Shown here: in pieces, positions 1 through 7,792 of the stretch
Layout: every line of letters starts with the position of its first letter
How positions within the stretch are numbered: the stretch's first letter is position 1
Origin: UBA1367 sp040268355
GTDB lineage: Bacteria; Actinomycetota; Coriobacteriia; Coriobacteriales; Atopobiaceae
Assembly: GCA_040268355.1 (NCBI GenBank)
Contig: JAWRIT010000087.1
Span: 1 to 26,336 of the forward strand
Reading direction: 5' to 3'
Length of the DNA: 26,336 nt
Position numbers and translations under genes: made by a program
The notes under the pieces: generated by a model
The model's database searches: none
Told to the model about the DNA's origin: nothing
Seen by the model: only the letters and a program-made list of their open reading frames with translations

Positions 1-1290
1 GTCGAGCTGCTCACGCAGCTCACGGTCCACGGCGTGCAGTGCCACGGCCAGCTCCGGACTCCGGGCGCTCGCCTCGCAGGCACGCAGCCGCCGCCAGCGG
101 CCGCCGGCACAGGTGTAGCGCTCGAGGTCAGAGACGCGCACCTCGCAGTCGCGATGCGGCGTCTCCTCGGAGAAGATCGCAGCCGAGAACATGGTGTAGG
201 GCAGCTCGGTCGCATAGCCAAAGACGCCCTCCACGTAGTCGCTCTTGCGGCGCTTCGCGCAATGTGCGACCAGCGCCTCGAACACGTCGCAGGCGACGTG
301 CGTAACCAGCGCCTCCTCGTCCTTTGCCAGACGCGCCTCGCAGATGTGATAGGTGGAGGTCGCTCCCAGCGCGCAGAAGAGCTGCTGCTCGGTGGGCATG
401 TCGCCGCGGGCGGCCTCGTTGGCGATACGCGGCTCGAGCCCGTGGCGACGCAGCAGCGCATGTTCCGCCCGCAGCAGCACGATGACGCTGGTCCCGAGCT
501 CGTCGTGCGGGCGCGTGGCGAGAAGGTCGGGCATCTCGTGGTAGATGGCGTAGTCGCGCAGCCATCTGCGCAGGTAGCCGGACAGCTTGGCACCGTTTGC
601 CTCGTCGGCGGCGCGGTAGGCGTCGCCAAAGGCACGCAGGGCCTCGAAGCCTGCCCGCCCGGGCTCGACGCCGATGCCCGCAAGCAGCTCGTATACGTAG
701 ACGAAGGCGAACGAGAGCGGGGCGGGCTCCATGTGGCCGGCGCGGACGCCGCTGCGCCAGCTGAAGTAGCCCCGCAGTTGGTGGTCGGTCATGGCGGCAT
801 AGGTCGGATAGTACTGGGAGAAGCCTCCGTAAAACTCGTAGTCGTCCTCGTAGTCTGCCATGAGCTTGGCCTGTTGCACGAACAACGCTGCAGAGCTGCC
901 ACTTCCGTAGGCAAGGCGGGCGACCGCACCTCCTCGCTCAAGTGCACGCATTTCGCGAATGCGCTCAGGCTGCGGCTCCTGCCTGCGGCTGCGCTCGAAG
1001 GCTGAAGAATCCGACCGACCCTGTACGAAGTCTCGGGAGAGGAGCCAATCGTCGAGGCGCTCGTGCTTGTCGGGTGTCGGCGCCTTCGTGCGAGCGCGCT
1101 GACGGCGCCTCTGGGCGTCGCGCTGCCGTCGTGCCGCCCGTTCACGCTCGCGTTGCTCCATGCGAACGCGCAGGTCGCTGCCGCGTTCGATGATCGGCTG
1201 GTCGTGGTAGCTGTGCCCGGAGAAGGCGGCGCCCTCGCTGATGCGACGGCTGCCCAACAGCTCCTCGATGATGCGATCGATGTCCGCCAC
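1..1290 (-). CDS. TerB_N-domain protein, partial (runs off the left edge)
   Basis: Reading the minus strand from a GTG at 1290 gives 430 codons with no stop up to base 1, so the C-terminus lies outside the window. GGGAG sits about 5 nt before the GTG, and no ATG in this frame fits better; the ATG at 1315 is in another frame. Residues about 45-70 are extremely Arg/Gln-rich and charged (RERERAARRQRDAQRRRQRAR), probably a coil or nucleic-acid-contacting linker. From about residue 140 the pattern YPTYAAMTDHQLRGYFSWRS, followed by a SFAFVYVYELLAGIGVEPG-like stretch, is the hallmark of the TerB N-terminal domain family (PF13208). That family is found in large proteins of unknown biochemical role, some linked to tellurite resistance or phage defence. 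A TerB or TerB-C domain may follow beyond base 1. The family call is by motif memory; the function is unknown. Confidence 0.75.
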   Translation of the reverse strand, partial: MADIDRIIEELLGSRRISEGAAFSGHSYHDQPIIERGSDLRVRMEQRERERAARRQRDAQRRRQRARTKAPTPDKHERLDDWLLSRDFVQGRSDSSAFERSRRQEPQPERIREMRALERGGAVARLAYGSGSSAALFVQQAKLMADYEDDYEFYGGFSQYYPTYAAMTDHQLRGYFSWRSGVRAGHMEPAPLSFAFVYVYELLAGIGVEPGRAGFEALRAFGDAYRAADEANGAKLSGYLRRWLRDYAIYHEMPDLLATRPHDELGTSVIVLLRAEHALLRRHGLEPRIANEAARGDMPTEQQLFCALGATSTYHICEARLAKDEEALVTHVACDVFEALVAHCAKRRKSDYVEGVFGYATELPYTMFSAAIFSEETPHRDCEVRVSDLERYTCAGGRWRRLRACEASARSPELAVALHAVDRELREQLD

Positions 1291-1313
1291 GCGTGCTCCC
1301 TTCACGGACGTCC

Positions 1314-1351
1314 ATTGTACCAAGTAGAGAACACATGTGCGATAGCGCACA
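1314..1351 (-). promoter_or_regulatory. Candidate promoter and small operator for the TerB_N gene
   Basis: On the minus strand TACAAT (1319-1314) is a good -10, about 24 bases before the GTG start. No convincing -35 is present. The expected -35 position is instead covered by the inverted repeat TGTGCG-atag-CGCACA (1336-1351), which could be an operator. This is pattern matching only. Confidence 0.3.
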
Positions 1352-1447
1352 GCTGATGGTGGCCGACGATCGCGGCGGCTCTCGTTCGCTGACGTGGCGC
1401 CGCTCGCCTGGGACCGTGGCGTCTGCCTGGGCCGCGCTGCCTGCCTG

Positions 1448-1471
1448 GACACAGGGGAAGACACAGGGGAA
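1448..1471. repeat. 12-bp perfect tandem duplication
   Basis: GACACAGGGGAA occurs twice back to back in the gap between the TerB_N gene and the left 31-bp-period array. It is probably a local slippage duplication with no visible function. The rest of the 1291-1627 gap holds only the candidate promoter at 1314-1351 and the array at 1493-1620. Confidence 0.6.
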
Positions 1472-1492
1472 GAGGTACTTATGTGTCGTCTG

Positions 1493-1620
1493 CTTGTGGG
1501 CGGATGCGGAACCGGCCGCGCTCCTTGTGGGCAAAAGCGGATGATTATGGGGCAAAATCGCCGTCGAATCATCCGCATCCGCCCACAAGCGAGCCACCGC
1601 TTTCCGTATCTACCCACAAG
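1493..1620. repeat. Left dyad-symmetric array of a 31-bp-period repeat (2 direct + 2 inverted copies)
   Basis: The motif CTTGTGGGC(gga/aaa)(t/a)GCGGA starts at 1493 and 1524. Its reverse complement ends at 1589 and 1620. Both steps are exactly 31 bp, and both pairs are symmetric about 1556.5. The roughly 13 bp between copies differ, so only the motif is conserved. The centre (about 1538-1577) forms a GCGGATGATT / AATCATCCGC stem around a GC-rich loop. The array starts 7 nt beyond the stop codon of the AbiEi-like gene, so its transcript would fold into a long imperfect hairpin that could end transcription. A 31-bp step is close to three helical turns, so a protein could bind all copies on one face of the DNA. 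A second array at 2797-2988 shares the centre in the same orientation. Confidence 0.85.
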
Positions 1621-1627
1621 CGGCTCT

Positions 1628-2728
1628 CTACGTCTCGCGTGTGCTCACCAGCGCGCCATTCGATGCTGCCGTCAGTCGTTGCACCGACTGGCGCTCGATC
1701 CGCCTGCTCAGGAGCAGGCGCTCTGAACAGCGGAGCCGTGCCTCGCCGTCGTTCGGGTCGACGGCGACCGCAGGAATGTGCGCGTCGCGCGGAACGCCAA
1801 AGCTCGACAGCAGGTGCGTGAAGAAGGCGCCGTTGGTCGCCTGTGCGTACGAGAAGCGCATGATTCGTGCGCCACTCAGGCTGATGCGCGACTCGCGCAG
1901 CCGCTCGTCTGCCATGACCTCGACGGCGCTCCTTCCGTGCGTCATCGACTCGCTGAGGTACTTCTCGCGACCGTCAAGCTCGCCGATCACGTTCGGTCGG
2001 TCATGCTGCTTCCAGAAGAAGTCCACGCGCCGAGCCTTCCCGCTGATGGGGTCGACCATGACGCGCTGCAGCTCGGGCAGACGAAATCCCCGCTCGATCA
2101 TCACGGCCCGCGCCACCGACTCCCCGCCGCTCTCAGCGCGGCCGTCGCCAAGGGCCATGATGTCAAGCGCCCGTTGCCTGCGTTCGAAGCGGCCGCTCAT
2201 CCCCTCAAAGATCGCGAGCAGATCGTCGCAGGTCATTGAGGATGTGCGCAGCGCCGAGTCCGCAATGGCGAGCGCGCATCTGAAGTCGCTCTGGCGCAGG
2301 CAGTCAAAGACCGTGCGCGGCAGCGGCGTCACCTTGATGCCATCGACCACCTCGTAGCTCGCCTCCGCGATGACGTGTCGCTCGATGCCACGGCTGTCGC
2401 GCGTTCGCGCCGCACGGGACGTGGCGACATGCGCGTTGCCAATGAGCGAGAACGACACCGAAAGGCCATGCACGAGCGCGGCGGAGATGCCGCAGAAGAC
2501 CCACGACTGGTGGATGTCAGCCAAGGCGCGGATGACGCACAAGGCTCGTTGGTCGGGCTTGAGCTGCGCAAAGACGGCCGCGCGTGCGAAGGTGCCGACG
2601 GCGGGCGAGAGCAGCTCTCCGCGTTCGACGCCCGCTCGCAGGCGTCGTGCGTCGGCATCCGATCGTGCCACCACGAGGCGCCCCGCGTGCTCCGCCTGCC
2701 GGAATCGCTGCTCAAGGTCTGCTCTCAA
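1628..2728 (-). CDS. AbiEi-like HTH / DUF559-like nuclease-fold protein
   Basis: This 366-aa protein is read from TTG at 2728, preceded by AGAGGGG with about 5 nt spacing. The frame stays open upstream to 3172, but that extension translates the repeat array and is not believable. A GTG at 2755 is the alternative start. The N-terminal half (residues about 1-150) resembles the AbiEi antitoxin family: a short winged-helix-like start, a CGISAALVHGLSVSF segment, then VVDGIKVTPLPRTVFDCLR. The C-terminal half has VDFFW (Asp236), VIGELDGREKY (Glu250, Asp252, Lys256), a D...ExD...K pattern like DUF559/Vsr-type PD-(D/E)xK nuclease folds. No AbiEii-type nucleotidyltransferase toxin lies next to it, so it is an orphan. 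Codon use looks less GC3-biased than purL, hinting at transfer. Nuclease activity is inference. It sits between two copies of the 31-bp-period array. Confidence 0.75.
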   Translation of the reverse strand: MRADLEQRFRQAEHAGRLVVARSDADARRLRAGVERGELLSPAVGTFARAAVFAQLKPDQRALCVIRALADIHQSWVFCGISAALVHGLSVSFSLIGNAHVATSRAARTRDSRGIERHVIAEASYEVVDGIKVTPLPRTVFDCLRQSDFRCALAIADSALRTSSMTCDDLLAIFEGMSGRFERRQRALDIMALGDGRAESGGESVARAVMIERGFRLPELQRVMVDPISGKARRVDFFWKQHDRPNVIGELDGREKYLSESMTHGRSAVEVMADERLRESRISLSGARIMRFSYAQATNGAFFTHLLSSFGVPRDAHIPAVAVDPNDGEARLRCSERLLLSRRIERQSVQRLTAASNGALVSTRET

Positions 2729-2773
2729 CGCCGCCCCTCTTTCCGTTCGCCGCACATCAGATGTTGAAGGTAT

Positions 2774-2786
2774 GCCCCATAGGGGC
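2774..2786. promoter_or_regulatory. Small palindrome in the leader of the AbiEi-like gene
   Basis: GCCCC-ATA-GGGGC is a perfect 5-bp-arm inverted repeat lying between the right repeat array and the TTG start of the AbiEi-like gene. It may be an operator or a short leader hairpin. No clear -35/-10 pair was found for this gene. Confidence 0.25.
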
Positions 2787-2796
2787 GGCGCGTATG

Positions 2797-2988
2797 CTTG
2801 TGGGCAAAAACGGAAACAGACGCACCTCTTGTGGGCGGATGCGGAAACGAACGCGTCCCTTGTGGGCAAAAGCGGATGATTTAGGGGAGAAATCGCCGTC
2901 GAATCATCCGCATTCGCCCACACAAGCAAGGTTTCTCTTTCCGCATCTGCCCACAAGCGGCCCTCTACGTTCCACATCCGCCCACAAG
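2797..2988. repeat. Right dyad-symmetric array of the 31-bp-period repeat (3 direct + 3 inverted copies)
   Basis: Direct copies of CTTGTGGGC... start at 2797, 2828 and 2859. Inverted copies end at 2926, 2957 and 2988. Every step is 31 bp, and all three pairs centre on 2892.5. One inner copy carries a 2-bp insertion (CACACAAG). The central segment (about 2873-2912) is nearly identical to that of the left array and lies in the same orientation. The array sits about 70 bp upstream of the AbiEi-like gene and 175 bp upstream of purL. This 2729-3162 gap holds nothing else firm beyond the palindrome at 2774-2786 and a possible purL -10 (TATCAT at 3112-3117, weak -35). Confidence 0.85.
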
Positions 2989-3162
2989 CGGGCTCGCTCC
3001 GTGCAGTTCGCGCCTGCGTCGCTACGCCCGCTCGCACACGGCTCCGCACGAGCGCTTCGGAACTTTGTTGCATGTGCGTCAGTTGGCTGATGGCGACGCG
3101 CCCCGCTCGCGTATCATGGGTGCGTACCGGCATACGACATCGCTCGAGGAAGGCGGAGCCAC

Positions 3163-6100
3163 ATGGTCTCACGCGTCTACGTAGAGAAGAAGCCAGGCTT
3201 TGATGTCGAGGCGGCTCAGCTTGGCCACGAGTTGCGCCATACGCTCGGGATCAAGGCGCTCACCGCGCTGCGCGTCATCAACCGATACGATGTCGAGGGT
3301 CTCTCGCGCGAGCTCTTCGAGCGCTGCGTGCCTACGGTCTTCTCCGAGCCGCAGAGCGACGAGGTCTCCTTCGAGCTGCCTGACGTCGGCGCCGCCAGCG
3401 TCTTTGCCGTCGAGTACCTGCCGGGCCAGTTCGACCAGCGTGCCGACTCGGCGAGCGAGTGCGTGCAGTTGCTCACGCAAGGCGAGCGCCCTGAGGTGCG
3501 CTCCGCCAAGCTCTACGTGCTCGAGGGCGAGCTCACAGGCGATGACGTCGCGGCCGTCAAGCGCTACGTCATCAACCCGGTCGAGGCCCGCGAGGCGTCG
3601 CTTGAGCGGCGCACGACGCTCAAGATGGACTTTCCCAAGCCGCCGATGGTCGAGACGCTCGACGGCTTTCTGGACCTCTCGCAGGCGGAGCTGCAGGACT
3701 TCATCGACGAGCGCGGCCTGGCGATGGATCTGGCGGACATCAGCTTCTGCCAGCGCTACTTTGCCGGCGAAGGGCGCTGCCCGACGATCACCGAGATCAA
3801 GATGATCGACACCTACTGGAGCGACCACTGTCGCCACACGACCTTCGGCACCCTGCTCGACGAGGTGCGCATCGACGACGAGCTGGTGCAGGCGGCCTTC
3901 GATCGCTACCTGCAGGTGCGCGAGGAGCTGGGCCGTACCGACAAGCCCATCTGCCTCATGGACATGGGCACCATCGGCGCCAAGTACCTCGTCCGGACGG
4001 GCGACCTCGTCGGCCTTGACGAGTCCGAGGAGATCAACGCCTGCACCGTCAAGGTCACGGTGGACGTCGACGGCCAGGACGAGGACTGGCTGTTCCTGTT
4101 CAAGAACGAGACGCACAACCATCCGACCGAGATCGAGCCCTTTGGCGGGGCCGCCACCTGCATCGGCGGGGCCATTCGCGACCCGCTCTCGGGGCGCAGC
4201 TACGTGTACCAAGCCATGCGCGTGACGGGCGCGGCCGATCCCACGGTGCCGGTGAGCGAGACCATCGCCGGCAAGCTCCCGCAGCGCAAGCTCGTGCGCA
4301 CGGCGGCGCAGGGCTACTCCAGCTATGGCAACCAGATCGGCCTGGCGACGGGGCAGGTGAGCGAGCTCTACCACCCGGGATACGTTGCCAAGCGCATGGA
4401 GATCGGTGCCGTGGTGGGCGCCGCCCCGCAGGCCAACGTGCGCCGCGAGCGCCCCGAGGCGGGGGACGTGATCGTGCTTCTGGGCGGCCGCACCGGCCGC
4501 GACGGCATCGGCGGGGCGACCGGCAGCTCCAAGGCCCACAAGACATCGAGCCTCACGACCTGCGGCGCCGAGGTCCAGAAGGGCAACGCGCCGATCGAGC
4601 GCAAGCTCCAGCGCCTCTTCCGCCGACCGGACGCCTGCCGGCTCATCAAGCGCTGCAACGACTTTGGCGCCGGCGGCGTGAGCGTGGCCATCGGCGAGCT
4701 GGCAGACGGCCTGCTCGTTAACCTCGACCAGGTTCCCAAGAAGTACGAGGGCCTGGATGGCACCGAACTGGCCATCTCCGAGAGCCAGGAGCGCATGGCG
4801 GTGGCGCTGTCGCCAGGGGACGTCGAGGCGTTCGTCGGCTATGCCCACGAGGAGAACCTCGAGGCCACGCCAGTGGCGACGGTCACGACCGAGCCGCGCC
4901 TGCGCATGGTGTGGGAGGGCGCGACCATCGTGGACGTGAGCCGCGAGTTTCTGGACTCCAACGGCGCGCCCAAGCACCAGAGGGTGCACGTGCCTCGGCA
5001 GCGGACGTACGCGCCCACATGGGAAGGCGCAACGACGTCCGAGCGCATGCGCAGCCTGGTCAGCGACCTCAACGTCGCCTCGAACAAGGGCCTCTCCGAG
5101 CGCTTCGACGCCACCATCGGGGCGGCCACGGTCCTCATGCCCTTCGGGGGTCGCACGCAGCTCACACCGAGCATGGCCATGGTGGCAAAGCTGCCCGTGC
5201 TCGGCGAGACCACCACGGTCTCGGGCATGGCCTGGGGCTTCAACCCCTACCTCATGAGCGCCAACCAGTTCAGCGGCGCCTACCTCTCCGTGGTGGAGAG
5301 CGTGAGCCGCCTGGTCGCGGCGGGCCTTGCGCACCGCGACGCCTACCTCACCTTCCAGGAGTACTTCGAGCGGCTGCGCGACGACCCGGATCGCTGGGGC
5401 AAGCCGACGGCGGCCCTTTTGGGTGCGCTCATGGCCCAGCTCGACCTGCGCATCGGCTCGATCGGCGGCAAGGACTCCATGTCCGGCAGCTTCGAGGACC
5501 TCGACGTGCCCCCCACGCTGGTGAGCTTCGCCACCGCCTGCGGGAGCGTAGGTCGCATCACCTCGCCCGAGTTCAAGGGGACGGGCCACCGCGTCATTGC
5601 CGTCACGCCACGCTACCAGCCAGACGGCCTCACGCCGGAGCCGCGTTCGCTGCTCGCGACGCTCGACTATGTGGAGGGCCTGATCGGCTCCGGCGCGGCG
5701 CTCGCAGTCTCTGCCTGCGGCTATGGCGGGCCGGCCGAGGCGCTCTTCAAGATGTGCGTCGGCAACCGGATCGGCGTCGAGGTCGACCGCCACTTCAGCG
5801 ACGAGGCGCTGTTCGGTCTGGCCTACGGCAGCTTCGTCGTGGAGCTGGCCGACGGCGCCGTCGTGGGGGAGCCGGAGGCGGGAGCGGTGGCGAGCCCGCT
5901 CGGCGTCACCACCGAGGCCTACACGTTTGCGGCCTGTGGGGAGGAGATGGACCTCGCGGAGCTGCAGGAGCTGTGGGAGGCTGCCCTTGAGCAGGTCTTC
6001 CCGTATCGGGGGCGCGGCGAGGCGGTGGAGGCCGTGAGCTACCGCCGTGCCGAGCAGGATCGGCGGCCCCAGGTCTCCTCGCTCGTGCGGATGGCGCGCC

Positions 6101-6894
6101 CGCGTGTGGTGATCCCGGTCTTCCCAGGCAGCAACTGCGAGTACGACTCCGTGCGGGCCTTCGAGCGGGCCGGTGCCGACGCGCACGCCTTCGTCATCAA
6201 CAACCTCACGCCCGAGCGCGTGGCGCAGAGCACGGCGGAGCTGGTGCGTCAGATCGACGCATCGCAGATCGTCATGATCCCCGGGGGCTTTTCCGGTGGC
6301 GACGAGCCCGACGGGTCGGCCAAGTTCATCACGGCGTTCTTCAGAGCGCCTGCGGTGACCGACGCGGTGCGACGGCTGCTGCAGGAGCGCGACGGGCTGA
6401 TCCTGGGCATCTGCAACGGCTTCCAGGCGCTGGTCAAGCTTGGCCTGGTGCCCTACGGGGACATCGTCCCCATGACCGACGCCTGCCCCACGCTCACGTT
6501 CAACAGCATCGGGCGGCACCAGAGCCGTCTGGTGCGCACCCGTGTGGCGAGCGACCTCTCTCCTTGGCTCTCGCGCTGCGAGGTGGGGGACGTCCACACC
6601 ATCGCCATCAGCCACGGCGAAGGTCGCTTCGTGGCGGGCCAGGAGCTGCTCGCACAGATGGCCGCCGCCGGCCAGATTGCCACGCAGTACGTGGACGAGG
6701 CGGGCGTGCCGAGCATGGACCTCGACGTGAACCCGAACGGGTCGGTGCTCGCCATCGAGGGCATCAGCAGCCCCGACGGGCGCGTGCTGGGCAAGATGGG
6801 CCACACGGAGCGCGCGACGAAGGGGACGTTCAAGAACGTGCCGGGCAACGCCTTCCAGCCGCTCTTCGAAGGGGGCGTGGGCTACTTCGCGTAG
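3163..6894 (+). CDS. purL: Phosphoribosylformylglycinamidine synthase, single-chain (PurL with fused PurQ glutaminase)
   Basis: This cytosolic enzyme converts FGAR, glutamine and ATP to FGAM in step 4 of purine synthesis. The length, 1243 aa, fits the single-chain 'clostridial' FGAM synthase group, which fuses what Bacillus splits into PurS, PurL and PurQ. The first ~200 residues form a PurS-like and linker region. The first synthetase half carries FKNETHNHPTEIEPFGG, with the HNH signature at 318-320, and a second AIRS-like half follows. From about residue 980 comes a class I glutaminase domain: VFPGSNCEYD, IPGGFSGGDEPDG, nucleophile Cys1084 in LGICNGFQ, and His1151/Glu1153 in SHGEGRF. The ATG at 3163 has AAGGCGGAG just upstream. 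No other pur gene is visible, so it is transcribed alone here. A terminator-like hairpin follows the stop. Confidence 0.97.
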   Translation: MVSRVYVEKKPGFDVEAAQLGHELRHTLGIKALTALRVINRYDVEGLSRELFERCVPTVFSEPQSDEVSFELPDVGAASVFAVEYLPGQFDQRADSASECVQLLTQGERPEVRSAKLYVLEGELTGDDVAAVKRYVINPVEAREASLERRTTLKMDFPKPPMVETLDGFLDLSQAELQDFIDERGLAMDLADISFCQRYFAGEGRCPTITEIKMIDTYWSDHCRHTTFGTLLDEVRIDDELVQAAFDRYLQVREELGRTDKPICLMDMGTIGAKYLVRTGDLVGLDESEEINACTVKVTVDVDGQDEDWLFLFKNETHNHPTEIEPFGGAATCIGGAIRDPLSGRSYVYQAMRVTGAADPTVPVSETIAGKLPQRKLVRTAAQGYSSYGNQIGLATGQVSELYHPGYVAKRMEIGAVVGAAPQANVRRERPEAGDVIVLLGGRTGRDGIGGATGSSKAHKTSSLTTCGAEVQKGNAPIERKLQRLFRRPDACRLIKRCNDFGAGGVSVAIGELADGLLVNLDQVPKKYEGLDGTELAISESQERMAVALSPGDVEAFVGYAHEENLEATPVATVTTEPRLRMVWEGATIVDVSREFLDSNGAPKHQRVHVPRQRTYAPTWEGATTSERMRSLVSDLNVASNKGLSERFDATIGAATVLMPFGGRTQLTPSMAMVAKLPVLGETTTVSGMAWGFNPYLMSANQFSGAYLSVVESVSRLVAAGLAHRDAYLTFQEYFERLRDDPDRWGKPTAALLGALMAQLDLRIGSIGGKDSMSGSFEDLDVPPTLVSFATACGSVGRITSPEFKGTGHRVIAVTPRYQPDGLTPEPRSLLATLDYVEGLIGSGAALAVSACGYGGPAEALFKMCVGNRIGVEVDRHFSDEALFGLAYGSFVVELADGAVVGEPEAGAVASPLGVTTEAYTFAACGEEMDLAELQELWEAALEQVFPYRGRGEAVEAVSYRRAEQDRRPQVSSLVRMARPRVVIPVFPGSNCEYDSVRAFERAGADAHAFVINNLTPERVAQSTAELVRQIDASQIVMIPGGFSGGDEPDGSAKFITAFFRAPAVTDAVRRLLQERDGLILGICNGFQALVKLGLVPYGDIVPMTDACPTLTFNSIGRHQSRLVRTRVASDLSPWLSRCEVGDVHTIAISHGEGRFVAGQELLAQMAAAGQIATQYVDEAGVPSMDLDVNPNGSVLAIEGISSPDGRVLGKMGHTERATKGTFKNVPGNAFQPLFEGGVGYFA

Positions 6895-6905
6895 GGGCGC
6901 ACGAC

Positions 6906-6938
6906 TGGCAGGCGGTGTGGGGCGCTCCGCGCCTGCCA
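6906..6938 (+). terminator. Terminator-like hairpin after purL
   Basis: Perfect 9-bp arms TGGCAGGCG (6906-6914) and CGCCTGCCA (6930-6938) enclose a 15-nt loop, 12 nt after the purL stop. There is no T-run after it, so termination is likely but not proven. Confidence 0.45.
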
Positions 6939-7013
6939 TCCCGCACGGCCGGCTTGCGCGAGCGTGACGTGCGACACGACGGGCCTCGGGTCACGCACCC
7001 CGAGGTCCGCCGC

Positions 7014-7042
7014 TTGCAATGCCCACGAAGAACGCCTATGCT
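7014..7042 (+). promoter_or_regulatory. Sigma-70-type promoter of the ribU operon
   Basis: TTGCAA (-35, 7014-7019) and TATGCT (-10, 7037-7042) are separated by exactly 17 bp. Transcription would start near 7049, a few bases before the first stem of the FMN riboswitch, which is where a riboswitch leader should begin. Confidence 0.7.
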
Positions 7043-7055
7043 CATGCACGCATAA

Positions 7056-7180
7056 GTTTCAGGGCGGGGTGAAATTCCCCACTGGCGGTGTGAGGGCGCA
7101 TCCCTTAAGTCCGCGAACCGCGCAAGCGGCCGACCTGGTGGGAGTCCAGGACCAACGGTCACAGTCCGGATGGGAGAAAC
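7056..7180 (+). promoter_or_regulatory. FMN riboswitch (RFN element)
   Basis: The conserved RFN blocks appear in order: AGGGCGGGGTGAAATTCCCC, ACTGGCGGT, AAGTCCGCGA, a GACCTGGTGGGAGTCCAGG stem, then AGTCCGGATGGGAGAA. The closing stem P1 pairs GTTTC (7056-7060) with GAAAC (7176-7180). The ribosome-binding GGAGG of ribU (7181-7185) touches P1 directly. FMN binding would therefore most simply hide the binding site and block translation, as in other SD-sequestering RFN elements. No separate terminator hairpin is visible between the element and ribU. FMN as ligand is established for this class; translational control here is inference from the spacing. Confidence 0.95.
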
Positions 7181-7192
7181 GGAGGCGCCATT

Positions 7193-7771
7193 ATGGCCAT
7201 TTCATCCACCTCGCGTCACGACACCCACGCTACCAGCAGAAGTGACGGCTGGAGCACCAAGCGCATCGCGGTCACCGCGCTGCTGTGCGCCGTCGCGGCC
7301 ATCTGCACGCTCTTCATCGAGTTCCCGATCCTTCCGGGGGTCACCTTCCTCAAGTACGACCCCTCCGCCATCGTGGCGCTGGTGGCCGGCTTCGCCTTTG
7401 GGCCCGCGACGGGCGTCGTCGTCTCGGTGCTGCCCTATCTCGTGCACCTGGCGACCCAGAGCGGCCTCTATGGCACGTTCATGGCCATCGTCGCCACGCT
7501 CTCGCTCGTGCTGCCGGCCTCGCTCGTGTACCAGCGCATGACCTCCATGCGCGGCGCCGTCATTGGCATGGTGGTGGGCGCCGTCGTCTGTTTGGCCTGC
7601 TGCATCCTGGCCAACATCGTGGTGACCCCGCTGTACATGGGCGCCCCGCGCGAGACGGTCATCGGCATGATCGTGCCGGTGCTGGTGCCCTTCAACGTGC
7701 TCAAGATCGCCATCAACTGCGTCGTGACGGCCCTGGTGTACAAGCCGCTCTCCAAGGCGCTGCAGGACTAG
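7193..7771 (+). CDS. ribU: Riboflavin ECF transporter substrate-binding subunit (S component)
   Basis: This 192-aa hydrophobic membrane protein would bind riboflavin and deliver it to the cell through the ECF module encoded next to it. The N-terminal ~20 residues are polar; then about six membrane segments follow, beginning with ITALLCAVAAICTLFIEF-like sequence (KRIAVTALLCAVAAICTLF). The FEFPILPG-like IEFPILPGVTFLKYDPSAI segment is typical of RibU. GGAGG lies 7 nt before the ATG. Placement directly behind an FMN riboswitch makes riboflavin or FMN the expected substrate. The gene leads an operon with ecfA (21-nt gap) and ecfT. No riboflavin biosynthesis gene is present in the window, which fits dependence on uptake. 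Confidence 0.93.
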   Translation: MAISSTSRHDTHATSRSDGWSTKRIAVTALLCAVAAICTLFIEFPILPGVTFLKYDPSAIVALVAGFAFGPATGVVVSVLPYLVHLATQSGLYGTFMAIVATLSLVLPASLVYQRMTSMRGAVIGMVVGAVVCLACCILANIVVTPLYMGAPRETVIGMIVPVLVPFNVLKIAINCVVTALVYKPLSKALQD

Positions 7772-7792
7772 CGCAGGCGCGCGCCGACCTCG

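Noticed and set aside
34..1005. Plus-strand open frame of 323 codons at the left end
   Set aside because: The minus strand encodes a recognisable TerB_N protein through the same bases.
1493..2988. CRISPR array
   Set aside because: Repeats are only about 18-23 bp with about 8-13-bp spacers, and half of the copies are inverted. That geometry excludes CRISPR, and no cas gene is present.
2729..3172. N-terminal extension of the AbiEi-like protein
   Set aside because: It would translate the repeat array; the TTG at 2728 has a proper ribosome site and the usual family N-terminus follows.
3169..6939. Very long open frame opposite purL (minus strand)
   Set aside because: It is a GC-bias shadow of purL: low-complexity His/Arg/Ala-rich translation, no motif, and full overlap with a certain gene.
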